Below, piece by piece: positions 34,589 through 43,049 of a stretch of 51,064 nt of DNA. The position numbers and the translations under genes were made by a program. Source of the DNA: Lutibacter sp. (lineage in GTDB: Bacteria > Bacteroidota > Bacteroidia > Flavobacteriales > Flavobacteriaceae); contig NZ_JAKIUR010000019.1 in NCBI RefSeq assembly GCF_021647475.1, forward strand, positions 1-51,064, read 5' to 3'. The first letter of the stretch is position 1, and every line of letters starts with the position of its first letter. The notes beneath the pieces are model-generated. The model was not told where the DNA came from, searched no databases, and saw only the letters and a list, made by a program, of their open reading frames with translations.

Positions 34589-36862
34589 TTATTTTCCTTC
34601 CATTTTTTTCTTAAGAGCAGCTAAATCGCCACCTAAATCTCCAAGAGTTGTTTTTTCAGTAGCTTCAGATTTTTTATGAGCAGCTTTAATATTTTTCTCT
34701 TCTTGAGCTTTATAAATTGATGAATGAGAGGCTACAATTCTTCTAAATTCTTTGTTGAATTCAATAACTTTGAATTTATCAGTATCACCTTTAGCTAATT
34801 TAGTACCATCTTCTTTAGTTGTAAATCTATTTGGCACAAATGCTTCAACACCATCTTCTAACGTTACTAAAAGTCCTTTATCATTTTTCTCTTTTACAGT
34901 TCCTTCATGAACAGAATTGATAGTATATTTAGTTTCATAAGCATCCCAAGGATTTTCAGTAGTTTGTTTGTGACCTAAATTTAATTTACGCCCTTCAACA
35001 TCTAACTCTAATACTTGAACTTCCAATTTATCACCTACCGCAACAAAATCTGATGGGTGTTTAATTTTTTTAGTCCAAGATAAATCAGAAATATAAACTA
35101 AACCGTCAATACCTTCTTCTAATTCAACAAAAACACCAAAGTTAGTATAGTTACGAACGATACCTGTATGTGTTGAACCTACTGGATATTTTTTAGCAAT
35201 ATCAGCCCAAGGATCTGGGAATAATTGTTTAATACCTAGTGACATTTTACGATCTTCTCTATCTAATGTTAATATTTGAGCTTCTATTTCATCTCCAACC
35301 TTTACAAAATCTTGAGCGGAACGTAAATGCGTTGACCATGACATTTCAGAAACGTGAATTAACCCTTCTACGCCTGATGCTACTTCAATAAATGCACCAT
35401 AATCTGCAATAACTACAACTTTACCTTTTACTTTATCTCCAATTTTTAAGTTTTCATCTAAAGCTTCCCAAGGATGAGCACTTAATTGTTTTAATCCTAA
35501 TTGAATTCTTGTTTTTTGATCATCAAAATCAAGAATTACAACATTTAATGTTTGATCTAATTCAACCACTTCACTTGGGTGATTAATTCTAGACCAAGAT
35601 AAATCGGTAATATGTACTAAACCATCAACACCACCTAAATCAACAAATACGCCATAAGATGTAATGTTTTTAACAACACCTTCTAGTACTTGTCCTTTTT
35701 CAAGTTTGCTAATAATTTCTTTCTTTTGAATTTCAATATCAGCTTCAATAAGTGCTTTATGAGAAACTACTACGTTTTTAAATTCGTGGTTTACTTTTAC
35801 CACTTTAAATTCCATAGTTTTATCAACGTATTGGTCGTAATCTCTAATTGGTTTAACATCAATTTGAGAACCTGGTAAAAATGCTTCAATTCCAAAAACA
35901 TCTACAATCATACCTCCACGGGTTCTACATTTTACAAAACCGTTAACTACTTCTCCTGTTTCATGAGCTGCATTAATACGATCCCAAGCTTTAATTACAC
36001 GTGCTTTTTTATGTGATAATACTAATTGACCTGTACTATCTTCACGTTTATCAACTAAAACTTCTACAATATCACCAACTTTTAAACCTGGATTGTAACG
36101 AAATTCGTTTAATGAAATTACACCTTCTGATTTAGAGTTTATATCAATAATTGCTTCACGATCTGTTTTTCTAACTACAGTTCCTTCAATTACTTCACGC
36201 TCATTAACCATTCCTAAAGTACCTTCTAAAGCGGCTTCAAAAGCTTTTAAATTTTCTTCGTCAACTGCTTCAATACCTTCTTCGTATTTATGCCAGTTAA
36301 AATTTGCTAAAAATTCTTCTGGATTTACTTTTTCTTCTTTTGGTGTTTCTACAACTTCTTCTTTTGGTTCTTCAGAAATTTTTTCTTTTTTAGCAACTGT
36401 TTTTTTTGCTACTTTTTCTACTTTTTCTTCAACTTTTTCCTCTACCATTTTTTCTGCTACTTCTTCTTTTTTAACAACTGGTTTCTCAGTTACTTTTTTT
36501 TCTTTTTTTTCTGTAGCTGGTTTTTCAGCATAAACAGATTGCATTCCTAATTCTTCTACTAAAATGGTGTAAAAAAGAGCTCTGTATTTATTTCTATTAG
36601 ATTTACCTATTTTTTCAATAGTTACTGTAATTGCTTCATCTAATTTTTTGCTGTCTTCTAAACCTAATTTTTTAATTAAAAAGTTTTTTTTAACAGTTTC
36701 TAATTCTTTTTTGTCAGAACTTGATACTTTTTCAGCATCCTCTTTGTAGATTGAAGGCCCTAATCCTTTGGTTACGGCAGCTAATAACTCTGCGTTTAAA
36801 CCTAAACCTAACTTTTCGGCTTCATTAGTATAAAGCTCTATTTTTTCTTGTAATTTTGACAT
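34589..36862 (-). CDS. rpsA: Ribosomal protein S1 with N-terminal DUF2853 fusion
   Basis: A 757-aa protein. Residues 1-112 match the small DUF2853 family (TKGLGPSIYKEDAEKVSSSD, LETVKKNFLIKKLGL, GKSNRNKYRALFYTIL, QSVYAEK). Residues 113-180 are a Lys/Glu/Val-rich linker. From about 181 (NPEEFLANFNWHKYEEG) it is the normal Bacteroidota S1 with six OB-fold domains and the blocks SEGVISLNEFRYNPGLKVGD, YGVFVDLGGVDGLVHITDLS, YGAFIEVASGVEGLIHVSEM and FGVFVELEEGIDGLVYISDL. S1 binds mRNA and the 30S subunit. Flavobacterial S1 is usually about 590-620 aa and starts near residue 175 here, so the first 180 residues are extra. The frame is continuous, and the DUF2853 part has no stop or clear second start. 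Confidence 0.93.
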   Translation of the reverse strand: MSKLQEKIELYTNEAEKLGLGLNAELLAAVTKGLGPSIYKEDAEKVSSSDKKELETVKKNFLIKKLGLEDSKKLDEAITVTIEKIGKSNRNKYRALFYTILVEELGMQSVYAEKPATEKKEKKVTEKPVVKKEEVAEKMVEEKVEEKVEKVAKKTVAKKEKISEEPKEEVVETPKEEKVNPEEFLANFNWHKYEEGIEAVDEENLKAFEAALEGTLGMVNEREVIEGTVVRKTDREAIIDINSKSEGVISLNEFRYNPGLKVGDIVEVLVDKREDSTGQLVLSHKKARVIKAWDRINAAHETGEVVNGFVKCRTRGGMIVDVFGIEAFLPGSQIDVKPIRDYDQYVDKTMEFKVVKVNHEFKNVVVSHKALIEADIEIQKKEIISKLEKGQVLEGVVKNITSYGVFVDLGGVDGLVHITDLSWSRINHPSEVVELDQTLNVVILDFDDQKTRIQLGLKQLSAHPWEALDENLKIGDKVKGKVVVIADYGAFIEVASGVEGLIHVSEMSWSTHLRSAQDFVKVGDEIEAQILTLDREDRKMSLGIKQLFPDPWADIAKKYPVGSTHTGIVRNYTNFGVFVELEEGIDGLVYISDLSWTKKIKHPSDFVAVGDKLEVQVLELDVEGRKLNLGHKQTTENPWDAYETKYTINSVHEGTVKEKNDKGLLVTLEDGVEAFVPNRFTTKEDGTKLAKGDTDKFKVIEFNKEFRRIVASHSSIYKAQEEKNIKAAHKKSEATEKTTLGDLGGDLAALKKKMEGK

Positions 36863-36984
36863 ATTGCCAATTTAATTTTTGTATCTTATTGTTAATCAGA
36901 TTTTTAAACGATATTAACTCCAAGAGATTGTTTACATTGTTTTAAAAAAATTCCTTTTAAAATCTGTTCTCGTAAAAAGGAGTG

Positions 36985-36992
36985 CAAATTTA
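36985..36992 (-). promoter_or_regulatory. -7 box of rpsA and a leader of about 115 bases
   Basis: TAAATTTG on the minus strand matches TAnnTTTG, with a TTG 20 bases further upstream. It would give an untranslated leader of about 115 bases (36863-36978), AT-rich and without a Shine-Dalgarno sequence. E. coli S1 represses its own mRNA through the leader; whether that happens here is unknown. Confidence 0.6.
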
Positions 36993-37059
36993 GTGAAAAA
37001 TATTTGAAATAACAACGGTAATTATCTGAAAATTTGAAAGTTGAAGTTTTTAAAATATC

Positions 37060-37350
37060 TTCATCAACACTTCGACTTTACTCAGTGACCTGTGCGGAAT
37101 GATGTTGTATTTCGTTATGCTGGACTTGTTTCAGCATCTGTCTCTTTTCAAAAGATTCCCAGTCAAGCTGAGAATGATGTTGTATTTTGTTATGCCAAAA
37201 ATGGCGTTTTATTATGTTTCGTCATGCTGAACTTGTTTCAATAGCTGTCTCTTTTTAATGAGATAACCACGTCGTTTCTCTCCTCGTTATGACGGTTTAC
37301 TTCGTCATGCTGAACTCGGTTCAGCATCTCATTACTATTTGATAATCCGT
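37060..37350. repeat. Mosaic of intergenic repeats downstream of the OMP locus
   Basis: Several pieces of the dispersed type: CACTTCGACTTTACTCAGTG, ATGCTGAACTTGTTTCA (twice, slightly varied), GTCATGCTGAACTCGGTTCA and a block with GATTCCCAGTCAAGCTGAGA that also occurs at 39281 and 42014. Many arms pair as hairpins. No gene is seen between the rpsA leader and 37473. Confidence 0.7.
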
Positions 37351-37473
37351 ATTTTATTTAATATAACCCTAAAAAAGTTTAGGTGATGGACATTTTGTAT
37401 GGTTACGGATATCCAAAATAATTATTAAGCATTTAAAAATATTTTTACTGAATATACCTAATAGTACGCTTTA

Positions 37474-37645
37474 TTAAAATTTTCTCTTTTTATTTCTTTT
37501 CTTCTTTTTAATTTTAAAGTAAATGGTGGTGGTTAATGCAAAATAATCTCCTGAAATTTTATAATCTCCTCGTGTAGGCTCTGAAACTAATAAATTACCA
37601 AATTGGTACTCTCCTTCTACTATATTTTTAAATGATTTATTATAA
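37474..37645 (-). pseudogene. Orphan 3' end of an outer-membrane protein gene
   Basis: On the minus strand this encodes NKSFKNIVEGEYQFGNLL, VSEPTRGDYKISGDYFAL and a Lys-rich end, nearly the same as the last 55 residues of the OMP gene at 39655-40470, at DNA level too. Similarity stops at about 37640, just before the stop of the neighbouring OMP gene. It has no start and is a leftover of recombination between modules of this locus. Confidence 0.88.
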
Positions 37646-37648
37646 ATT

Positions 37649-38971
37649 TTAAAAATATGTACCTATTCCTATCCGTAAAGTATTTCTTTTTCCATCATAA
37701 AAATCATAATAATCAAATTGCTTTGTAAAACTTTTTGAGTACCTAAATTCAACAAAAAAACTTTTATTTATTTTGAATTGAGATCCAACTTCAAATGATA
37801 CTCCGTAGTATTTTGAAATATCTGATCCGTAATCAGAAACATTTCCTATTAAAAAATCAAGTTTAGGACCAAATAAAACATTAAATTTTGGAGATAATTT
37901 ATATTTTAAATGAATTGGTATTTCAGCAAAATGATAAGAATCCGTATATGAAAACAAAATCTCATTTTCTATATTCCACTTTTTGCTTAACTGTGTGTCT
38001 GCAAAAAAACTACCGTATAATTCAATGCCTGTATAACCCGATTTATTTCCATCCACCATAATCCCTCTAATATTAGTCTTATTTAATCCTCCCTTAAAAC
38101 CAAATCTTGTTTTTTTCTCAGTAGGCTCTATTATATTGCTAGATGATTTAATAGCTTTAAGATTATTAGTGTTTTTGTTTTTTTTCTTAAAATATACAGC
38201 TAAAGACAATCCTAAATAATCTCCAGATTGTGAAAATTTTTGAGTAATATCTGGTGATTGTTCTAAATTTGAAAAAGAATACACTCCTTTTCTAAAATCT
38301 TTAAAACTTTTTTTATAGGTTATACTAGTTTGGAACATAGTACCTCCTTTAGTTTTAAAATACATACTTGCTTTTATATGCCCACTTGCAAAATAATGAC
38401 CATTACCTACGTAATTAATTGTGCTAATAGGTATATAATTAACTTCAAAATAGCCTCCTAAAGCGTCTTCATTATATTGAAAATAAGACATGCCAAAACC
38501 CGCCCCTAACGAATAGGTAACTTTCCGTTGTGTTGAAAATATATACTCTGCGGTAATAGGTATATATAATATAGATTCTAAGTTAGAACTTGCAATGTCC
38601 CACCAACCTCCAATGTTAGGAAGTTCTTTTGGTGCTATATATTCTTTATCTCTATCTCCAAAAAAGTTTAATTGAAAACTAGCATTAAAATTCCAATTTT
38701 TAACTTGTAAAAAATTATAACGTATCCCAATTGCAGGCACATAACTTGTAGTTATTTTATAATAATAGCTATCTTTATGTGCTTTGTAATTATTAGACCC
38801 AAAATAATTATTTAACTGCATGTTTAAACCCCATTTGTGGTTATTTTTAAATAATTTTTCAGCATTTTGTGCTTTTAAACTTATCGTACAAAAAACGGTT
38901 ATGAGCATACTGCTCATAACCGTTTTAAAAAAATTTAATTTACTCTTTTTTACTTTTAAGCAATCTGACAT
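37649..38971 (-). CDS. Outer-membrane beta-barrel protein, two barrel domains
   Basis: A 440-aa protein with a signal peptide ending TISLKAQ (about 35). The first barrel (about 36-265) resembles the OMP encoded at 39655-40470 (SFKDFRKGVYSFSNLEQSP, SGDYLGLSLAVYFKKK). After a short linker a second barrel of the PorT/OMP_b-brl type (about 287-440) starts RFGFKGGLNKTNIRG and ends LRIGIGTYF, with a terminal Phe typical of outer-membrane proteins. Function is unknown. The codons of the signal peptide form a 16-bp perfect hairpin. The ATG at 38971 gives an unusually long charged pre-region (MSDCLKVKKSKLNFFKTVM); an internal ATG inside the hairpin would give a short signal, so the start is uncertain. 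Confidence 0.78.
   Translation of the reverse strand: MSDCLKVKKSKLNFFKTVMSSMLITVFCTISLKAQNAEKLFKNNHKWGLNMQLNNYFGSNNYKAHKDSYYYKITTSYVPAIGIRYNFLQVKNWNFNASFQLNFFGDRDKEYIAPKELPNIGGWWDIASSNLESILYIPITAEYIFSTQRKVTYSLGAGFGMSYFQYNEDALGGYFEVNYIPISTINYVGNGHYFASGHIKASMYFKTKGGTMFQTSITYKKSFKDFRKGVYSFSNLEQSPDITQKFSQSGDYLGLSLAVYFKKKNKNTNNLKAIKSSSNIIEPTEKKTRFGFKGGLNKTNIRGIMVDGNKSGYTGIELYGSFFADTQLSKKWNIENEILFSYTDSYHFAEIPIHLKYKLSPKFNVLFGPKLDFLIGNVSDYGSDISKYYGVSFEVGSQFKINKSFFVEFRYSKSFTKQFDYYDFYDGKRNTLRIGIGTYF
38892..38926 (-). other. Perfect hairpin in signal-peptide codons, OMP copy 1
   Basis: On the minus strand AAAACGGTTATGAGCA, loop GTA, then the exact reverse complement: 16 pairs around a 3-base loop, followed by T. 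It lies in codons for K-T-V-M-S-S-M-L-I-T-V-F. Compared codon by codon with 40419-40451, five stem positions differ and each change is matched on the opposite arm. Confidence 0.85.
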
Positions 38972-39000
38972 TTTTATTTATTTTAAAGTTAATTTTTACT

Positions 39001-39190
39001 TTGTTATTTTAAAGTTTTATAAATAGAGGATTTTATAAAAATCCTTAGATTATTAATGGTAATAAGAATTATAAACTCAAAATAGATTAGCTTATAAAAA
39101 ATTAGTAATTTCCTTGGATAAATAGCAATTTTATTAGTTAACAATTTTTTGGAATTTTATCTCTTTCTGCGGTGAATGTAAAAAAAAAAA
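39001..39190. repeat. Upstream repeat of the OMP locus, copy 1
   Basis: About 190 bases highly similar to 41729-41924, including a small hairpin (AGGATTTT/AAAATCCT), the block CAATTTTATTAGTTAACAAT and TCTCTTTCTGCGGTGAATGT before an A-run. It lies just upstream of the two-barrel OMP gene, so it probably holds that gene's promoter and leader. Confidence 0.85.
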
Positions 39191-39244
39191 CAACAAACAC
39201 TAAGAACATTAACTTTCTTTAACATAATTTACTATATTAAATGG

Positions 39245-39620
39245 TAAATAACTGAAAATTTGAGGATTGCAATTTTTAGAATGAGATTCCCAGTCAAGCT
39301 GAAAATGACGTTCTGTTCAGTCATTGCGAGGGAAATGAAGCAATCTGTTTGTTAAAGATGAAAGACTGCCACGTTGTGACGGGATAAAATAAAGTAACAG
39401 ATTACTTCAATCGTGCCTCTTTCGTAATGACGTCATTGCGAATGGAACACAGTGAAGTGAAGCAATCTGTTTGTTGAGATAAAAGACTGCCACATCGTAA
39501 AAAACTCCTCGCAGTGACGGTTTATTTCGTCATTGCGAACGGAATGAAATGTAGTGAAGCAATCTATTTCTTTGAGTGAGATTACTTCGTTGCTATCACT
39601 CCTCATAATAACATAAAAAA
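39245..39620. repeat. REP-type array between the OMP modules
   Basis: Three tandem-like units start GTCATTGCGA at 39320, 39432 and 39529, each with GAAGCAATCT and two with a GACTGCCAC block. One unit closes with CTCGCAGTGACGG, which pairs with its start. The block before them (GAGATTCCCAGTCAAGCTGA) recurs at 42010 and 37155. No gene is seen from 38972 to 39654. Confidence 0.8.
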
Positions 39621-39654
39621 AGAAAATGAAGTTTTCTATCTATTACTAATTTTA

Positions 39655-40470
39655 TTAGTGTTGTTTTTTCTTTTTATGCTTCTTTTTAATTTTAAAGTAA
39701 ATGGTGGTGGCTAATGCAAAATAATCTCCTGAAATTTTATAATCTCCTCGTGTAGGCTCTGAAACCAGTAAATTACCAAATTGGTACTCTCCTTCTACTA
39801 TATTTTTAAATGATTTATTATATACTAAATTAGTTTTTATCAAACAGTGTTTTAAAGTAAAATAAAAACCGCCACTTAAAACAATACTTGCATTAAGATT
39901 ATCCGAACCTGTTAATTGATACATTGCAAAGACTTCCCTACTTTCTTGTAATTCTTGATTAGAATATATATAAACTTCTTCATAACCATCAGAAGGTATA
40001 AAACTAATATTTATTCCAAAATTTAGATTGGCATATAAGTTTTTTGCCAACTGCTTTTTCAATTCAACATTAATTGGTACAGACAAAAAGAGTGAACCTA
40101 TGCTTTTTGATTTATTGCTACCTCCATAACCAGGATAAACATCATTATCATTTAAATTAAAGGATATATTTGAAATAGGCAATCGAGTTAATGTTAATCC
40201 TGTATTTATACCCCACTCTTTAGCTGGTTGAAAATGGTAAACTACACCCAACTGGTAACTTAGTATAGGCCTATTAGTAAGTATCGTATTTCCATAATTT
40301 CTAGTAATAGTTGCTTTATTGAATAGTACTGGAGCAAAACTATAACCAAAATTACCATAACTATTAAAAATTTCATAATTAGTTTCATCATTATCTTGAG
40401 CTTGCCCAATAAATGAAGAAACAACAATGAGTACTATACTCATTGTTGTTTTTAAGTTAAATACTACCAT
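39655..40470 (-). CDS. Outer-membrane beta-barrel protein
   Basis: A 271-aa single-barrel protein. The signal peptide ends SSFIGQAQ (about 25). Alternating strand pattern throughout, e.g. VVYHFQPAKEWGINTGLTL, LFLSVPINVELKKQLA and LYANLNFGINISF, ending YFALATTIYFKIKKK. It resembles the first barrel of the protein at 37649-38971. Its ATG lies within the last codons of the preceding lipoprotein gene (ACATGGTAG), so the two are translationally coupled. The signal-peptide codons form a 15-bp perfect hairpin. Ligand or function unknown. Confidence 0.82.
   Translation of the reverse strand: MVVFNLKTTMSIVLIVVSSFIGQAQDNDETNYEIFNSYGNFGYSFAPVLFNKATITRNYGNTILTNRPILSYQLGVVYHFQPAKEWGINTGLTLTRLPISNISFNLNDNDVYPGYGGSNKSKSIGSLFLSVPINVELKKQLAKNLYANLNFGINISFIPSDGYEEVYIYSNQELQESREVFAMYQLTGSDNLNASIVLSGGFYFTLKHCLIKTNLVYNKSFKNIVEGEYQFGNLLVSEPTRGDYKISGDYFALATTIYFKIKKKHKKKKQH
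40419..40451 (-). other. Perfect hairpin in signal-peptide codons, OMP copy 2
   Basis: On the minus strand AAACAACAATGAGTA, loop TAG, then the exact reverse complement: 15 pairs. It encodes K-T-T-M-S-I-V-L-I-V-V. The register relative to the codons is the same as in copy 1 (38892-38926), while the sequence differs in compensated pairs. Confidence 0.85.
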
Positions 40471-41592
40471 GTTAATCTCATAATTCCAGATTTACCACCA
40501 TATTCAAAACCTCCAATAACAGATTCCCCATCACTTCTTGCTTTTAAATTGCCACTTACTCCCACCCTTGTAATAGTTCTTTTCAATTTTTTTCTTCTTT
40601 TTCGTTTCATACTCTTGGTAACTTGATAAAAGCCTCCACAAAAGTAGTCAGTAGCAACTTGAACTCCTAAACTAGTTCTATAACGTTTCCAATGCCCATT
40701 AGATTTCTGTTTAAATGATTTTATTTTTGCTTTAGCTTTAAAATATAACCCGCCTCCAACATTATCAAATTTCACCTTAACCCATACTTTTTTACCAGCC
40801 GTATATTTAATATATTTTTTTTTGCTTTTAAAATATCTACAACCAACATTAGAATCTTGTACTACAGTAACATTATCATTATTTACAACAGATACATCTC
40901 CCTCATTAAAAGCTATTAAGGTATTAAAATCTCCATCATTAATAGTTAAATAAGCATCATCTAAAGGTACTAATGCTACTTTATTTTTTTGCCCACTTTT
41001 TTGAGCTAAAGCATTTATGTCGTTTATTTGTTGAGTTGTTAATTGCTTAATAATGGTAGTGCCTATTTTAACTTCTCCTAATTTATTTATTAATGTCATT
41101 TTACTTTCGTCAAAATCATAAATTGAACTATTATCAGGAGCTGTAGCTTCATCTAAAATATCATTATTTAGCCAAGCATTTTCAGCAGCTATATATTTTT
41201 GACGTAACGATTGTAGTCCTATTTGGTTTTCAAAATCTGTTAATGGTTTTTCACTATCAAAACCTAATTCTTCTTCTTTTGCATTTAGGGCATCATCATC
41301 TAAATAACCCCTCAGCTACAAAAGCATCATCTAAAGCATCTACTTGGCTATCTAAATCATCTGCATAATTATTATAGGTGTCTTGTGTATCAAATTCTGC
41401 AATGGTGGTTACACTTAATCCTTTACCTGCAACACCTTTTTTATGATAAGCGTACGTTAACACTTTTAAGCCGTTACCATTATAAGTATTTTCTGCAACA
41501 GGCACATCATTATTATCATTATTACAACTTGTTAAAAATAGTGTACTTATAAAAAGTACCGCTATTAATTTATGAATATTATAAATTTTCAT
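40464..41592 (-). pseudogene. Lipoprotein gene split by a one-base frameshift
   Basis: One gene of about 375 codons is split in two frames. The first part (41592-41296) has a lipoprotein signal (MKIYNIHKLIAVLF..LTSC, Cys23) and stops early after DDAFVAEGLFR. Removing one C from the CCCC run at 41308-41311 joins it in frame to GYLDDDALNAKEEELG and on through WLNNDILDEATAPDNSS to the 211-codon frame ending at 40464. The C-terminal part is basic and beta-like, with YFKSKKKYIKY and KSMKRKRRKKLKR. It is upstream of and coupled to the single-barrel OMP gene. It may be a true pseudogene, a phase-variable gene or a sequencing error. I do not recognise the family. Confidence 0.8.
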
Positions 41593-41728
41593 TATTTACT
41601 GTTTTTAATTAAAATAAATTTATTTTTAATAATTCGGCGAGATGTATTACATTTGCAACACTTTCCTCTGGGTGTATTTGTTGGCTATATCATAGGCAAT
41701 GGTTTTAAATTAAACATACTATTTTGCG

Positions 41729-41924
41729 TAGTTATTTTTAAAATTTTACAAACAGAGGATTTTATAAAAATCTTCAGATTATTAATATCTTTTGGAATTA
41801 TAAACTCAAAATAGATGAGCTTATAAAAAATTAGTAATTTAGTTGAATAAATAGCAATTTTATTAGTTAACAATTTTTTGGGGTTTTATCTCTTTCTGCG
41901 GTGAATGTAAAAAAAAAAAAAAAC
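41729..41924. repeat. Upstream repeat of the OMP locus, copy 2
   Basis: Counterpart of 39001-39190, upstream of the lipoprotein-OMP pair. From there to 42230 a REP-type stretch follows, as after copy 1. No gene is seen from 41593 to 42240. Confidence 0.85.
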
Positions 41925-41975
41925 GATTACCAAAAATATTACCATTTTTTTTACTTCATTAATCCTATTAATTGT

Positions 41976-42230
41976 AAGTAACTGGTTATTTGAAGATTGC
42001 AATTTTTAGAATGAGATTCCCAGTCAAGCTGAGAATGACGTTGTATTTTGTTATGCTGAAAATGACGTTATTTTAGTTTCATCATTGCAAGCGAAATGCA
42101 GTGGAGTGAAGCAATCTGTTTGTTGAGATGAAAGACTGCCACGTCGTGAAATACTCCTCGCAGTGACGGAATGAAATAAAGTAACAGATTACTTCGTCGC
42201 TACGCTCCTCGTAATGACGTATGGTTATAG
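41976..42230. repeat. REP-type stretch upstream of the OMP locus
   Basis: Contains GGTTATTTGAAGATTGCAAT and GAGATTCCCAGTCAAGCTGA as at 39250-39300, then a unit starting ATCATTGCAAGCGAAATG with GAAGCAATCTG, GACTGCCACGTCG and CTCGCAGTGACGG. It marks the outer border of the duplicated locus. Confidence 0.75.
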
Positions 42231-42240
42231 AATGAAGAAA

Positions 42241-42993
42241 TTAGCTCAACCAATTTTTAAAATCTTTTACTCGTTCTCGACTTACTATAATTTCAGTTTC
42301 ATTATAATTATTTAGTATAATTTTTAATCGGCTATTGGTGTAGGAAATAATGTCTTTAATGGCATTTATATTTACAAAATATTTTCGGCTAACTCTAAAA
42401 AAAAGTTCGGGTGATAGTTTAGATTGAAGTTCTTCTAAAGTATCGTCAATCATATAATTTCTATTATTTGTTGTACAACAATAAGTTGCTTTATTTTCGC
42501 TATAAAAACATTCAATAGTTGCCGTTGAAATTAATTTTAAATGCTGTCCAATTTTTACTGTAAAACGTTTTTTATAGGAATTTACATTTGGAAAAATAAG
42601 TTCTTTTAGTTGTTGATTGGTAATTGTATTTAGGTTTTTGGAGGTATGAATTTCTTGATATTTATCAATAGCATTTTTTAGTTCATCTGCATCAATAGGT
42701 TTTAGAAGATAATCTACACTATTCAATTTAAAGGCCTTAAGTGCATATTCATCATAAGCTGTGGTAAAAATGATAGCACTTTTAACTTCAATTTCATCAA
42801 AAATTTCAAACGATAATCCATCGGAAAGTTGTATATCTAAAAACAGCAAATCGGGTTGCTTATTTTTTAAAAACCAATTAATTGATTCTTCTACGGAGTG
42901 CAGTTGTGCAATTGGATTAATATTTAATTCATTTAACATTCGGCTTAATCTGCGAGCTGCAGGTTTTTCATCTTCTATAATTACTACTTTCAT
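42241..42993 (-). CDS. LytTR-family response regulator
   Basis: A 250-aa regulator. Starting at the ATG of MKVVIIEDEKPAARRL (42993) gives the usual LytR N-terminus; an upstream in-frame ATG adds 12 unusual residues. Receiver with Glu-Asp-Glu at 7-9, phospho-acceptor Asp53 in LLFLDIQLSD, a Thr in IIFTTAYDEYA and the Lys of LLKPIDADEL. The LytTR domain (about 145-248) holds SRKYFVNINAIKDI and the end SRERVKDFKNWL. It is the last gene of the kinase/2TM operon, 56 bases after the last 2TM gene; the REP stretch follows. Confidence 0.92.
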   Translation of the reverse strand: MKVVIIEDEKPAARRLSRMLNELNINPIAQLHSVEESINWFLKNKQPDLLFLDIQLSDGLSFEIFDEIEVKSAIIFTTAYDEYALKAFKLNSVDYLLKPIDADELKNAIDKYQEIHTSKNLNTITNQQLKELIFPNVNSYKKRFTVKIGQHLKLISTATIECFYSENKATYCCTTNNRNYMIDDTLEELQSKLSPELFFRVSRKYFVNINAIKDIISYTNSRLKIILNNYNETEIIVSRERVKDFKNWLS

Positions 42994-43049
42994 GTATTTT
43001 AATTTATTATTCTTTAGTGTAATATCCACTTCACTTTAGCCTTAATATA

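Noticed and set aside
36863..36984. Riboswitch in the rpsA leader
   Set aside because: The leader is nearly all A and T and no known aptamer core or stable multi-stem fold is visible.
38820..39026. 68-codon plus-strand frame at the start of the two-barrel OMP gene
   Set aside because: It spans the signal-peptide codons and the hairpin in antisense and has no family-like features.
39245..39620. CRISPR array
   Set aside because: The GTCATTGCGA units are long (about 100 bases), diverged and directly adjacent, without short regular spacers, and there are no cas genes. They are REP-type repeats.
41572..41873. Short frames in the OMP upstream repeat
   Set aside because: They fall in non-coding duplicated DNA, differ between the two repeat copies and have no start context.
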